From an uncultured Lachnospiraceae bacterium (lineage in GTDB: Bacteria > Bacillota_A > Clostridia > Lachnospirales > Lachnospiraceae), in the NCBI GenBank assembly GCA_910585655.1, contig CAJUFW010000081.1:435-14728 (forward strand): a stretch of 14,294 nt of DNA. The letters run 5' to 3'. Every line of letters begins with the position of its first letter. Positions within the stretch are counted from its first letter, which is position 1. Of the stretch, positions 1 through 8,100 are shown in pieces. The notes below the pieces were generated by a model. That model worked only from the letters and a program-made list of their open reading frames with translations, did no database searches and was not told the DNA's origin. A program made the translations under genes and the position numbers.

Positions 1-400
1 GCATAAAGTCCCCGTTGCCCTCTGCTACTGTAGTGATAGAGTATAAAACTTCCTCGCTTTCCTCTCCTTCTATGGCTTTTGCAAAAAGTCCCATCTCATT
101 GATATAGTATCCTTCTTGTATCAGCGTTTCTCCTGTGAGCGGATTATGATTCGTGATTAGGGCTGTTAGTTTTACAGAGTGTTCGTCCGAAATATTGATA
201 TCCGAAAACCCAAAACTGTTTTTTTCTGATTTCAACCCGGTCGCTTTCTGCAGCTCTGAAATCTGTTTTTCTTCGTTGGTATAAATTCCGTTCCCGGTTG
301 CAATCCTTGTGAATTGCATTTTTACCTCGCCTGCCTGCGCCCGAAGTAAAAGCTTTGCTCCGTCATTTGTCATGATTGCCTGATTAAATGGCTGTGGCAT
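1..400 (-). CDS. Tail fibre protein, N-terminal part (3' end beyond window)
   Basis: The reading frame opens with ATG at 400-398, preceded by AAGGAGGG six bases upstream, and stays open to the window edge, giving about 133 codons. The start reads MPQPFNQAIMTNDG, followed by LLLRAQAGEVKMQFTRIATGNG and, near residue 100, the stretch GYYINEMGLFAKA. This pattern (a 'T..G..LL..AQAG..M.FTRIA.G.G' opening and a later 'GYY.NE.GLFA') is that of the N-terminal baseplate-attachment domain of contractile-phage tail fibres (phage tail fibre/collar family, P2 gpH-like). It follows gpI directly, the usual fibre position. The domain probably anchors the fibre to gpI on the baseplate; the receptor-binding part lies outside the window, so specificity cannot be judged. 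Confidence 0.88.
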   Translation of the reverse strand, partial: MPQPFNQAIMTNDGAKLLLRAQAGEVKMQFTRIATGNGIYTNEEKQISELQKATGLKSEKNSFGFSDINISDEHSVKLTALITNHNPLTGETLIQEGYYINEMGLFAKAIEGEESEEVLYSITTVAEGNGDFM

Positions 401-412
401 GTTGTTCCCTCC

Positions 413-1150
413 TTATGATTCTTTAATTACCGACCATCTATTGATAGCTACAGAAGCAATTCCTGGCTGCTCATATCCTTTTATATTGCCGTTCCCCGTA
501 AAGCCATCTATAACCGCTTCTCCTCTGCTATATAGGCTTCCTGTAGCAGTTCCGATGTACGCAGTATTGCCTACTTTTCTTTCCACCTTATATCCTTCTG
601 TAATTGCTTCCGGATGATAGGCAATCAAGCTTACCGCCCCTGTAAACACCATTTGCATTGTACTTCTTTTGATGTCTACCGAACGAAGATGCGACCGGAT
701 ATTTTTTACTTTCCAGATCATTTTCTCCAGATAAGAAATCATTTCTGGCGTAGGAGAGGTATTTACATCAATCTTAAAGTAGTATGGACTATCCCCATAC
801 TCAAACCACTCGATCACCTTTCCTTCCCCAAACACTGTTTTTACAAGCTCCTCTACAGATTCCGGCGTCCCTGCTCCCATATACCAAATCAGTGTATTTT
901 TTACTAACTGCCGCTTTGTATCCAAGTCTAAGGTGTCTCTATAATGCTGGGTACGTAGCTCGGTTGCTAAAAGATCAATAACTTCCTCTGGTTGCTCATC
1001 CAAATTAAAGTAAAGATAGAGTCTCTGGCTGTATCGGTACAGGAGACGGCAAGCTTGCTGCAGGGCATAACTTAATGCCTGCACCTCTGCTTCTTTTGAT
1101 AAGTTTCCGGGCAGGATATCCGTCAACTGCCCATCATAAAAACTAATCAT
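413..1150 (-). CDS. Baseplate tail protein I (P2 gpI-like)
   Basis: A 245-residue protein. The ATG at 1150 is preferred over the in-frame upstream codon at 1171 because GGAGGG lies seven bases before it and it overlaps the gpJ stop (ATGATTAG). The first ~150 residues resemble the gpI family: an opening LTDILPGNL, an acidic-aromatic 'YRYSQRLYLYFNLDEQPEEVIDLLA'-type segment (about residues 40-65), then 'YRDTLDLDTKRQLVKN' and 'GTPESVEELVKTVFGEG'. These correspond to the gpI signature in which the protein must fit a short Trp/Leu-rich helix bundle. The last ~80 residues are glycine-rich and probably beta (ITEGYKVERKVGNTAYIGTA), perhaps the fibre-docking part. gpI links the gpJ wedge to the tail fibre, whose gene follows 12 bases later. 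Confidence 0.87.
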   Translation of the reverse strand: MISFYDGQLTDILPGNLSKEAEVQALSYALQQACRLLYRYSQRLYLYFNLDEQPEEVIDLLATELRTQHYRDTLDLDTKRQLVKNTLIWYMGAGTPESVEELVKTVFGEGKVIEWFEYGDSPYYFKIDVNTSPTPEMISYLEKMIWKVKNIRSHLRSVDIKRSTMQMVFTGAVSLIAYHPEAITEGYKVERKVGNTAYIGTATGSLYSRGEAVIDGFTGNGNIKGYEQPGIASVAINRWSVIKES

Positions 1151-2297
1151 CCTCCAACCCTCCATATACAATATTTACCCCGATACATTGAGCCTTTGCA
1201 GTTTCTCCTGTCACGCGAAACACAGGAGAGCGAATAACAGCTCTTTTGGCTCCCGCGTTGTTTATGCGGGATATCAACTCATCCGGATTGATATCTCGTC
1301 CTACTTTGGCTTCTTGCCATAATCTATATTCTTTTATTGCCTCACCTACCTGGGTCTGTATTGCAATTGCTGATGCTCTGTCACTGGTATTTATATAATA
1401 GTCTATATCTATGCTGTACTCTTCTACCTCTGGTTTTCCTACCTGCACATAATCTGTCAGCGGGCGTTTTCCTCTTTGATTTACTGTCTGCGTTACGGTT
1501 TCAATGATTGCATCATCTGGCAAACTCCCGTCTGACATTACAAACCGTATATCTACAACGCCTGGTGTTGGACTGGTTATTTTTACATCCCCTATTTCAG
1601 GATTACTTTCTTTTACCCAATATTCGTAAGCATCACTCGGTCCTGCAGTAGAATAAGAAGATGGAGCCAGATAAATTCTCTCCGCCATAGCCTGATCGGA
1701 TTCTATCTCTGCCCCTCCTGCACTTTTTTCTATGTTTTCCACACTGGCGATAAAGCCGATTGGATCTACTAGCGTAGCCAGTTCTCCGACCGCAAAGTCA
1801 TTCCCGGCTATTCCGGGTTCTGTACACTCAGTCATCACAATTATTTCCGATTCTCCAGGTGGTATTTCTGCATACTGGATTGTAGCAAAATAAATATCTT
1901 GCCCGGCTGTTACCCTTGTTCCTGCTGGTATGCTAGTCGCTGCTTCGCGTTTTTCTGCAAGCGTAAATCTGATTGGAACTTGTGCATATTTTGATGGATT
2001 TCTCGTAACTTTTTTTAACGCTCCCATATTTTCCAGATACTCATCATAAGCATATTTTAAAAAATTCATTTTTCCTGCTTTATCTATGTTTTGTAACCCT
2101 TGATAGATAAGCTGGGCGCAACTTAACATGATAATCCGGTTCGGATCTGAACGAGAAAGCTGCACTTTCCTTCCGGTAATTTCCTGATATTTTTGCGAAA
2201 AATCGTTTAGTATCTGGCTTTGTATATCTTCTAAAGATAAGCCATCAATGAAAGATATATCTGGTAAATTATCTATTGTATCCAAAGTATTTGACAA
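1143..2297 (-). CDS. Baseplate J-like protein (P2 gpJ-like wedge)
   Basis: About 384 residues with the gpJ layout: N-terminal helical part (SLEDIQSQILNDFSQKYQEITG), then 'DPNRIIMLSCAQLIYQGLQNID', 'NFLKYAYDEYLENMGAL', and a beta-rich middle with 'IPAGTRVTAGQDIYFAT'. The segment 'GGAEIESDQAMAERIYLAPSSYSTAGPSDAYEYWV' (about residues 194-228) is the family's most recognisable block. The protein is a wedge component of the baseplate periphery that contacts gpI and gp25. For the start, AGGAGG at 2307-2312 is nine bases from TTG 2297 but only three from GTG 2303, so TTG is preferred; the GTG choice would add two residues. The gene lies between gp25-like and gpI genes, the standard W-J-I order. Confidence 0.92.
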   Translation of the reverse strand: MSNTLDTIDNLPDISFIDGLSLEDIQSQILNDFSQKYQEITGRKVQLSRSDPNRIIMLSCAQLIYQGLQNIDKAGKMNFLKYAYDEYLENMGALKKVTRNPSKYAQVPIRFTLAEKREAATSIPAGTRVTAGQDIYFATIQYAEIPPGESEIIVMTECTEPGIAGNDFAVGELATLVDPIGFIASVENIEKSAGGAEIESDQAMAERIYLAPSSYSTAGPSDAYEYWVKESNPEIGDVKITSPTPGVVDIRFVMSDGSLPDDAIIETVTQTVNQRGKRPLTDYVQVGKPEVEEYSIDIDYYINTSDRASAIAIQTQVGEAIKEYRLWQEAKVGRDINPDELISRINNAGAKRAVIRSPVFRVTGETAKAQCIGVNIVYGGLEDD

Positions 2298-2306
2298 ACC
2301 CACGCA

Positions 2307-2312
2307 CCTCCT
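2307..2312 (-). promoter_or_regulatory. Ribosome binding site AGGAGG for the gpJ gene
   Basis: A perfect AGGAGG begins right after the TAG stop of the gp25-like gene. Its spacing is three bases to GTG 2303 and nine bases to TTG 2297, which favours TTG as the start. Confidence 0.75.
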
Positions 2313-2654
2313 CTATTCCTCTAATTCTTCCATTTCTATTTCCTCTGGATCTTTGTGTCCGATCAGGATTTTCGGGGTAAGGTTGCCATCTTCTCCCTGT
2401 GTAAATTCAACGCTTACTACTTCTGCCCTGCTCTCATAAAGTTCCGTTTTTTCTATCACTTCTAAAGCAAATAGGTTCTGCGCTACATTTATTGGAGCGC
2501 TTTCAAAATTTTGTTCTAATCCAAAATTTCGATCTCCTGGACAGGTGCCAGCTCTCGTAGTATAAAGCAGGCTAAGGTTTCGTTGCATTTCTGCGACTTC
2601 TGTTGCATTGAGATAGTCAAAGCCAATCATCGCCGTTTCCGGTGTGCGAAACAT
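2313..2654 (-). CDS. gp25-like baseplate wedge protein (P2 gpW-like)
   Basis: A 113-residue protein matching the gp25/gpW family in length and pattern: an N-terminal helix (EVAEMQRNLSLLYTTRAGTCP), the 'PGDRNFGLEQNFESAPINVAQ' block (family form: T.RAGT.P.DR.FG....), then 'EVIEKTELYESRAEVVSVEF', where the conserved E.R..V..V stretch sits, and an acidic end (KDPEEIEMEELEE). In T4 and P2 this protein is the core wedge subunit that nucleates sheath polymerisation; it has a lysozyme-like fold name but no catalysis is expected. ATG 2654 follows AGGAGA at seven bases. It is next to gpJ as in most contractile tails. Confidence 0.88.
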   Translation of the reverse strand: MFRTPETAMIGFDYLNATEVAEMQRNLSLLYTTRAGTCPGDRNFGLEQNFESAPINVAQNLFALEVIEKTELYESRAEVVSVEFTQGEDGNLTPKILIGHKDPEEIEMEELEE

Positions 2655-2667
2655 TTATTTATCTCCT

Positions 2668-3183
2668 TTATAAATATTCTTCTAAGGTGATATCGCAAGT
2701 AATTTTCACAACTTCGCCTCGGTTTAGGATAGTATCCCAGCTTTCGCTCATCTCCGTGAGGACATATTTGTGAGAACCGATCTTTTTTTGCCCTATCACC
2801 ACGGTTTGTGGCTTTCCAGTACGAATCAGTTTTTCTATGTTTTGTATGGTTTTTCTCGGTTTTACTCCATGCTGTGCGTTTAATGTTATTGTAAAAGTAA
2901 GAGTATCGGCATCTGGTCCTAAAAACTGTTTCTTTGGCTTTTTACCTACACGCGCATGAGAAGCCCAGCGCCCCTTTACTGTTCGTTGCATTTTTTTAAA
3001 AGTAAGAATTTTTTTATCGCTCGTTTCAAATACAACGCTTTCCCCAATATGTCCAATCTGCCCTTTATTCGCCGAGGTTCTTGCCTTCGTGGCTCCTATT
3101 GACATTAAGCTTGCTGTTTTTGTAACTTCAACTGAAGCAAAAGAGCCCGTCGCTGTCTGCATTGTTTTTGCCAAAGCTCTCAT
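2668..3183 (-). CDS. gpU-like tail/baseplate protein
   Basis: The C-terminal ~125 residues carry the P2 gpU pattern: 'GHIGESVVFETSDKKILTFK' (about residues 44-63), 'RWASHARVGKKPKKQFLGPD', 'TFTITLNAQHGVKPRKTIQNI', 'GKPQTVVIGQKKIGSHKYVL' and 'SESWDTILNRGEVV'. gpU works at the tail tip or terminator in P2; here it lies within the baseplate cluster between the spike and gp25, so a baseplate role is more likely, but this is inferred. An N-terminal segment of about 43 residues (Ala/Thr/Lys-rich) precedes the usual beginning, and the protein is longer (171) than the roughly 140 residues usual for the family. ATG 3183 has GGGG directly before it, a short spacing, so the exact start is uncertain; later in-frame ATGs have no better site. 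Confidence 0.82.
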   Translation of the reverse strand: MRALAKTMQTATGSFASVEVTKTASLMSIGATKARTSANKGQIGHIGESVVFETSDKKILTFKKMQRTVKGRWASHARVGKKPKKQFLGPDADTLTFTITLNAQHGVKPRKTIQNIEKLIRTGKPQTVVIGQKKIGSHKYVLTEMSESWDTILNRGEVVKITCDITLEEYL

Positions 3184-3188
3184 CCCCT

Positions 3189-3605
3189 TTATGTAATATC
3201 CAATTTTTGTTTTATTTTTTTTATATCCTCCATCAGTTTGGCAAGTGTAACATCTTCACCGTCTGCCGTAGCGAAAAACCGGATATGCTCTGCAAGGATC
3301 GTCAAAATTCCTTTATCATAGTTGAAATAGGCGTTTTCGGCTATTTTTTTGTGATAAATTCCCTGAGCTTTGCTTTTATTCTCCTCGTTCCAATAGGTTC
3401 CTAATACAATTCCCATTTCTCCCCCATTACTCAGATGGAGAACCACGACTTTTTCCCCAATTTTCGGAGGTTTATATTCATCATTAAAAGTGGCATAGGG
3501 CAGAAATTGTGTAACCTCATCATCCCTATCCCGATAGATAACACTTACCATTCCTGTTTCTAGTTCCACACTGCTTACTGTTCCAATCCGGATATCTCCA
3601 CCCAA
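3189..3605 (-). CDS. Baseplate assembly protein V (spike, gpV-like)
   Basis: A 138-residue protein with the N-terminal OB-fold of gpV spikes: 'IRIGTVSSVELETGMVSVIY', then 'LPYATFNDEYKPPKIGEKVV' and 'GGEMGIVLGTYWNEENKSK'. The trimeric spike sits at the tail tip beneath the gpD hub and pierces the envelope. The C-terminus is short, with one or two beta turns (NYDKGILTILAEHIRF) and then an apparent helix (LAKLMEDIKKIKQKL) with heptad-like spacing. No His-X-His iron-binding apex, typical of P2 gpV, is visible, which fits a Gram-positive host with no outer membrane. The start is TTG at 3605, seven bases after GAGG; no ATG is available nearby. It is in the same frame as the preceding hub gene, separated by TAG and 15 bases. 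Confidence 0.87.
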   Translation of the reverse strand: MGGDIRIGTVSSVELETGMVSVIYRDRDDEVTQFLPYATFNDEYKPPKIGEKVVVLHLSNGGEMGIVLGTYWNEENKSKAQGIYHKKIAENAYFNYDKGILTILAEHIRFFATADGEDVTLAKLMEDIKKIKQKLDIT

Positions 3606-3612
3606 TTTTCTA

Positions 3613-3616
3613 CCTC
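3613..3616 (-). promoter_or_regulatory. Ribosome binding site GAGG fixing the TTG start of the gpV gene
   Basis: GAGG (within AGAGGTAG) lies between the hub stop TAG (3621-3623) and TTG 3605, seven bases from the latter. It supports independent initiation of the spike gene on TTG. Confidence 0.65.
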
Positions 3617-3620
3617 TTTT

Positions 3621-4904
3621 CTATACTTTTTTGATACTGCTTCCGGAACACCAACCATATCGTGTCCCTCCTTTCCGTTTGGCTACACCATACGGATAAC
3701 GGTATCCACTTCCTAAAATCTGTGTAATATACATTGTCATATTAGTACATTGGTTTGCACGACCGCCATTTCCAGCATAGTAGACCGAACCAGTTACAAT
3801 CACCTTATCCCCTACTGTAAAACCGCTTCCAGTTGATACTTTCTTTTGCTCTTGCTGTTTTTTCCCTATCTGCTCCTGGCATTTATGCAATTCCAAGTCC
3901 ATTGTATAGGCTCCCTCAGCTTCAATATTGTGCGTTACCTTATCCACAAAATATTTTCCGGAAAGCTGATAAAATCCTTTTATCTTTATGGTACTTCCAG
4001 CCGCGATCTTATTATTTGCCTGAATTGTTACGCGCATCGTAACTGCCTTTTCGTTTTCTGCATTTACTTTGGCACATGCCTTTAGTCGAGCCTCCTGTAA
4101 GCTCTCTACTTTTTCGGTAATGTTTAAGATTCGCTTTCCTGCACCTACTACACATTTTAATTCCTTACTGTTTTTACCAGACGTATATTTAATCTGCGCG
4201 CCAGTGTATGTCCCAATCAGAGTAGAATTATAGCTCCAATCTAACAAATCGCTTTCTTTTAAAGTTGCTATTGCTTTCCTTGCTTCAAATTGCCCTTTAT
4301 CATAAAGAATAATTTTTCCGCAATAAATTTTTATTGCCATTCCATAATCTTCACAAAGCCTCTTTAAAAAACTGCTGTCTGCTTCGCTGCTTTGTTCGAT
4401 AGTTCCCAATTTTATCGTATCGCCTAAATACTCTAGTTTCATATGATATTTTTTTGCAATTCCCGACGCCACTTCTTTCAAAGTCGCATTTTTCCACGTT
4501 TTACTCCGCGTGGTACTCCGAAACGCATTTCCTTCCGGAACTGATACCCCCTGGATTGTACAGGTAAGTTCTGGACCATTGTAGGTTACATCGTCCAAGC
4601 AAAACTTCCCACAATAAAATTTCTTTTTCTCTCCTGCTTCCTCCCAGCTTTTTTCAATGATTTTCGCTGTAAGTTTATCCCCTTTTTTGGGTATCCACTT
4701 ATCCGCCCAGCGCATATCTATGTTGCTTAGAGTAATACTTATCGTATCACTTTCGCCAGAAGCCGGATCGGTATACGTAAAGCCTTCAATATATTCTGCC
4801 ATAACATCGGCAGGGTGTTTCTTTTCCCCGCCTGCTTTTTGAGGCTTTACTTTTTTTTGGTAGGTTACAGATACACTTGCTTGCCTCGGCGTTTCTTTCG
4901 TCAG
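3621..4904 (-). CDS. Tail hub protein (late control gpD-like) with C-terminal SH3-like domain; likely CTG start
   Basis: The hub protein has 427 residues if started at CTG 4904. The family block 'EGFTYTDPASGESDTISITL' (residues 39-58) followed by 'WADKWIPKKGDKLTAKI' is that of gpD/VgrG-type hubs, which form the trimeric adaptor between tube and spike. The middle 'ESLQEARLKACAKVNAENEK' and 'FYQLSGKYFVDKVTHNI' (residue ~315) also fit gpD. The last 66 residues (3624-3821) form a separate Gly/Tyr-rich SH3-like module (GDKVIVTGSVYYAGNGG ... GTRYGWCSGSSIKKV) resembling those on Firmicute phage lysins and tail proteins, possibly wall binding. The first ATG (4802) has no ribosome site and would begin just before the conserved block; 34 upstream codons are open and read QASVSVTYQKKVKP, a credible first strand. 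GAGGTGG lies seven bases before CTG 4904, which overlaps the gpX stop as CTGA. Confidence 0.85.
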   Translation of the reverse strand: MTKETPRQASVSVTYQKKVKPQKAGGEKKHPADVMAEYIEGFTYTDPASGESDTISITLSNIDMRWADKWIPKKGDKLTAKIIEKSWEEAGEKKKFYCGKFCLDDVTYNGPELTCTIQGVSVPEGNAFRSTTRSKTWKNATLKEVASGIAKKYHMKLEYLGDTIKLGTIEQSSEADSSFLKRLCEDYGMAIKIYCGKIILYDKGQFEARKAIATLKESDLLDWSYNSTLIGTYTGAQIKYTSGKNSKELKCVVGAGKRILNITEKVESLQEARLKACAKVNAENEKAVTMRVTIQANNKIAAGSTIKIKGFYQLSGKYFVDKVTHNIEAEGAYTMDLELHKCQEQIGKKQQEQKKVSTGSGFTVGDKVIVTGSVYYAGNGGRANQCTNMTMYITQILGSGYRYPYGVAKRKGGTRYGWCSGSSIKKV

Positions 4905-5170
4905 CCTTCTTCCACCTCATCGTCATAATCATCATATGGATCTGTTTCGCTATCCTCGTCATCTTCCTTATCTCTCCACGGCGGAAGCTCTCCGGTCTGC
5001 TTCTCTGGCAAGACCGGAGTACGTAACACTGTTCCGGAAGAAAATACTAAAGTATTCAGATAAGGGTAATTGTTTTCCATAAGAAACGAGGCATATTTTT
5101 CAGCGCCATATACCTTATAGGCTATGTTATCCCAAGTTTCACCTTGTATCGTAGTATAAGTTTCCGCCAT
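4901..5170 (-). CDS. LysM-like tail protein X (gpX-like)
   Basis: An 89-residue protein. Residues 5-55 follow the gpX/LysM pattern: 'YTTIQGETWDNIAYKVYGAE' then 'FLMENNYPYLNTLVFSSGTVLRTPVLP', that is T..GDT.D.IA...YG....  ...N......  ..G..L..P. In P2-like phages gpX is a small tail protein encoded near T and D; in Firmicute tails a LysM-like protein always sits between tape measure and hub, possibly bridging them or contacting the wall. The last ~22 residues are almost wholly acidic (EDDEDSETDPYDDYDDEVEEG), an unusual tail for this family. ATG 5170 follows AGGAGG by eight bases. The stop overlaps the probable CTG start of the hub gene. Confidence 0.87.
   Translation of the reverse strand: MAETYTTIQGETWDNIAYKVYGAEKYASFLMENNYPYLNTLVFSSGTVLRTPVLPEKQTGELPPWRDKEDDEDSETDPYDDYDDEVEEG
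4912..4918 (-). promoter_or_regulatory. Ribosome binding site GAGGTGG deciding a CTG start for the gpD-like gene
   Basis: GAGGTGG inside the last codons of the gpX gene is seven bases from CTG 4904-4902. No ATG, GTG or TTG occurs in frame between the upstream in-frame TGA (4917-4919) and ATG 4802, so CTG is the only plausible start served by this site. Confidence 0.6.
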
Positions 5171-5182
5171 GCTTGCCGCCTC

Positions 5183-8100
5183 CTATAGTCTTTCCCTTCT
5201 CCTGTCCTTTTCGTGTTGTTGCATCCGTCGTTTAAATTCTACCTGGCTCATACGATCGGCTTTCTCGATTTCCTCTTTCCCTGCGCTGCCATACAGATTA
5301 TAAGTCGGGCTCCAAACGATACTCACTCCATCGGCTTCTGCCAGTTCTGGCTCTTTCCCCCTATTGCCGATGCTTTTTAGTTTTTCTAAAAAGCTATCAA
5401 TGATAGAAATTCCGCTATTTCCAGCGATTGCACCGTTTAAAATTTCTTTCATTTTTGCCCATAGGGTATCTAATGGCAAAATTGCTTCTGGTCCAGCTTC
5501 TCCTACGCCCTGCATTCCAGCTGACGTATGGAATAATGTCGGCTTATTGAAAATACCACCTAAAGCATTCCAGTTTACGGAAAATTGTGGGATACTTACA
5601 TTCCCACCCTCTCCGTAAGGAATAGAGTTCGTTGATACGTTTATCACTGGAATTTTAGGTTTCGGAATTGTTATTTCCATTGTTTCAAATGCGTCTTTTA
5701 TGGCTTCTGCTGCTGTGTTTGCCTCATCCGTAACCGTAGAAGTCAAACGCTGCATAGCAGTCTGTGCATTTGTGTTAGCCTTTTCCCAGTCACCATCTAG
5801 CACAAGATTCATGTTGTTTCCTGCCATAGCAACATTTTCAGTTAATCCAGAGAAATCTAGAGCCAACGCTCCAGTCCCGATTGTATTTCCTGTAAGAGCA
5901 GTATCAAATCCTGTTGTAAAAGCATTTGCCCCATTTGCTCCCAGGTTCAACATATCCGTATTAAAAGTGGCTCCATCAAACGCATTTGCCGATATCCCAT
6001 TCGCCAATCCTGCCGAAAACGCATTCCCGGTCTGGATTCCCGCCGTGGTTGCTCCGGTATAGTCGATTCCGTTTACAGCCGCAAAAGAAAGTGTATCTGC
6101 TACACTGGCTGACGCAGCACTCTTTACACCATCTTTATAACTTTCTGCTGTTTCTGCTCCGACTTCCGATAAATCTATCTTCATCTTTCCACCGCCAAAA
6201 AATAGACTTTTTATCGCTTCCCATAAGCTGGCGCCAGCACTTAAAATTCCTTCGATGATTCCGTTAATGATATCAATGCCTACTGTCAGCCAATCAGTTT
6301 CAAAGATCATATCAATAATTGCCTGAATGAGTTGTGGGATCGCAAGTGCCAGCGTAGGAATTGCCTGAATCATTCCGCTGGCTAATGTTATGACAATTTC
6401 AACTGCTGCCTGAACAATATCTCCCAAATTTGATATAATCCCTTGAATCAAAGAAATAATTAGCTGTATACCGCCTTGTATGATCATAGGCAGCATTTGA
6501 GTGATACTGGAGGCAAGGCTAACAATAATCTGAACTCCCGTTTGCAGAATAAGCGGCAAATTTGATATTAGTCCTTGAGCCAGACTTAAAATCATCTGTA
6601 TCCCCATTTGTAAAATCTGCGGAAGCATGGATGTGATTCCGATCACCAGATTTCCTATGAGCTGAACTGCCGAATTTATCAACATCGGAGCATTTGACCC
6701 CAGACTGTTTACCAATGTTTGAACCAGCGTAAGGGCGGTTGAAATCACAGTAGGCAGACGCTCTATAATGCCGCTCACAAAATTTTCAAGTGCTACTGTT
6801 CCGCTATCCAGAAGCTGCGGCGCCTGTTCTGTTACACTGTCCGCAAATTCTGTTATAAGGTCAATTCCAGCTAAAATCACTTGTGGAACCAACGTAAATA
6901 GCCCTTCTGTAAAAACAGACAAAACCTCAGATGCTGCACCTGCAATCATTCCGGAATTGTCTGTTATCCCTTCTATGAAATTTTCCAGGAGATTAACCCC
7001 CATACTGACTACTTCCGGGGTATACTCTGAGGCAATACTTATGACCTCAGACATGCAATCTCCTACTGCACCAACCATCCCCTCCATTCCGCCCGCTCCA
7101 TATGCCTGAGAGAGTTTTCCAACCATGCTGGTCGCTAACTGGGTCGTCTCTCGGAGTGGATTACCTAAATCTTTATAAATGCTGATACCCAAATCAGATA
7201 GACCAGATTTTAAGATATCAATGTCCCCATTCAGGTTATCAAGCTGGATGGCATACATATCTTCACAAGCTCCAGCACTGTCCTTAATATATCCGCTTAA
7301 CTCCTCAAAACGATTTCCGGTTCCTTCTACGATAGATTTTAGTCCGTTAAACAATACTCCAGCCTGCTCGCTGCTCATACCGAACTGATCTAGCATTTGC
7401 GCCGCAAACTGTTCCTGCGTCATTGCGGTATCAAAATTTACAGCCATCTCCTGTAAATTAAGCCCCAAGGCTGCCATACTGGTTCCGCTCTCTAAAAGTG
7501 CAGTATCCAATACTGTTCCTAGGCTTTCGACCGAATCAACAGTCGCTGCCAACATTGCCCGTGCGCTTGCCAAGTCTGTTTGTTTAAAAATCGTTGATAG
7601 AACACTATTTACATCTGCCGCAGATGCCCCAGAAAGCTGTTCGTTGATATCACCAAAAATATCGCCAAGGCTTCTCATATTTCCTGACGCATCATAAGCG
7701 GAAAGCCCCATCTTTTCAAATAAACTTGCTGCTTTTTCGTTTCGCGGACTTTGCAGGGATAAGATCATATTTCTTAAATGTGTTCCGCCTTCGGATGCCT
7801 TAATCCCACTATCTGCCAGGATACCAAGCGCCGTGTTTAACTCCGTTGTTCCGCCTGCAAGACCTTTTGCCGTCCCCCCTACTGTCAGAATAGCCTCGCC
7901 TAACTGTGCAACGCTAGTATTTGATTTACTGGCGGTTTGTGCTAATTTATCTGCAAAGTCTGTCAGATTGTCTTGTGTTGCCTCAATCCCTAAAGCACTC
8001 ATACTATCTGTTACCATGTCACTGGCTGCTGCCAAATCCATAGCTCCCGCCCCTGCAAGTTTTAATACGGTCGGCAAAGCCGTCGCCGCCTTGTCTGCGT

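Noticed and set aside
3606..3623. Stop-codon read-through fusing hub and spike (same frame, TAG then 15 bases)
   Set aside because: The spike gene has its own GAGG site and TTG start, and hub and spike are separate proteins in this family. No read-through signal is evident.
3621..4802. ATG 4802 as the true start of the hub gene
   Set aside because: No ribosome site precedes it, and the conserved N-terminal strand of the family is encoded upstream in the same frame.
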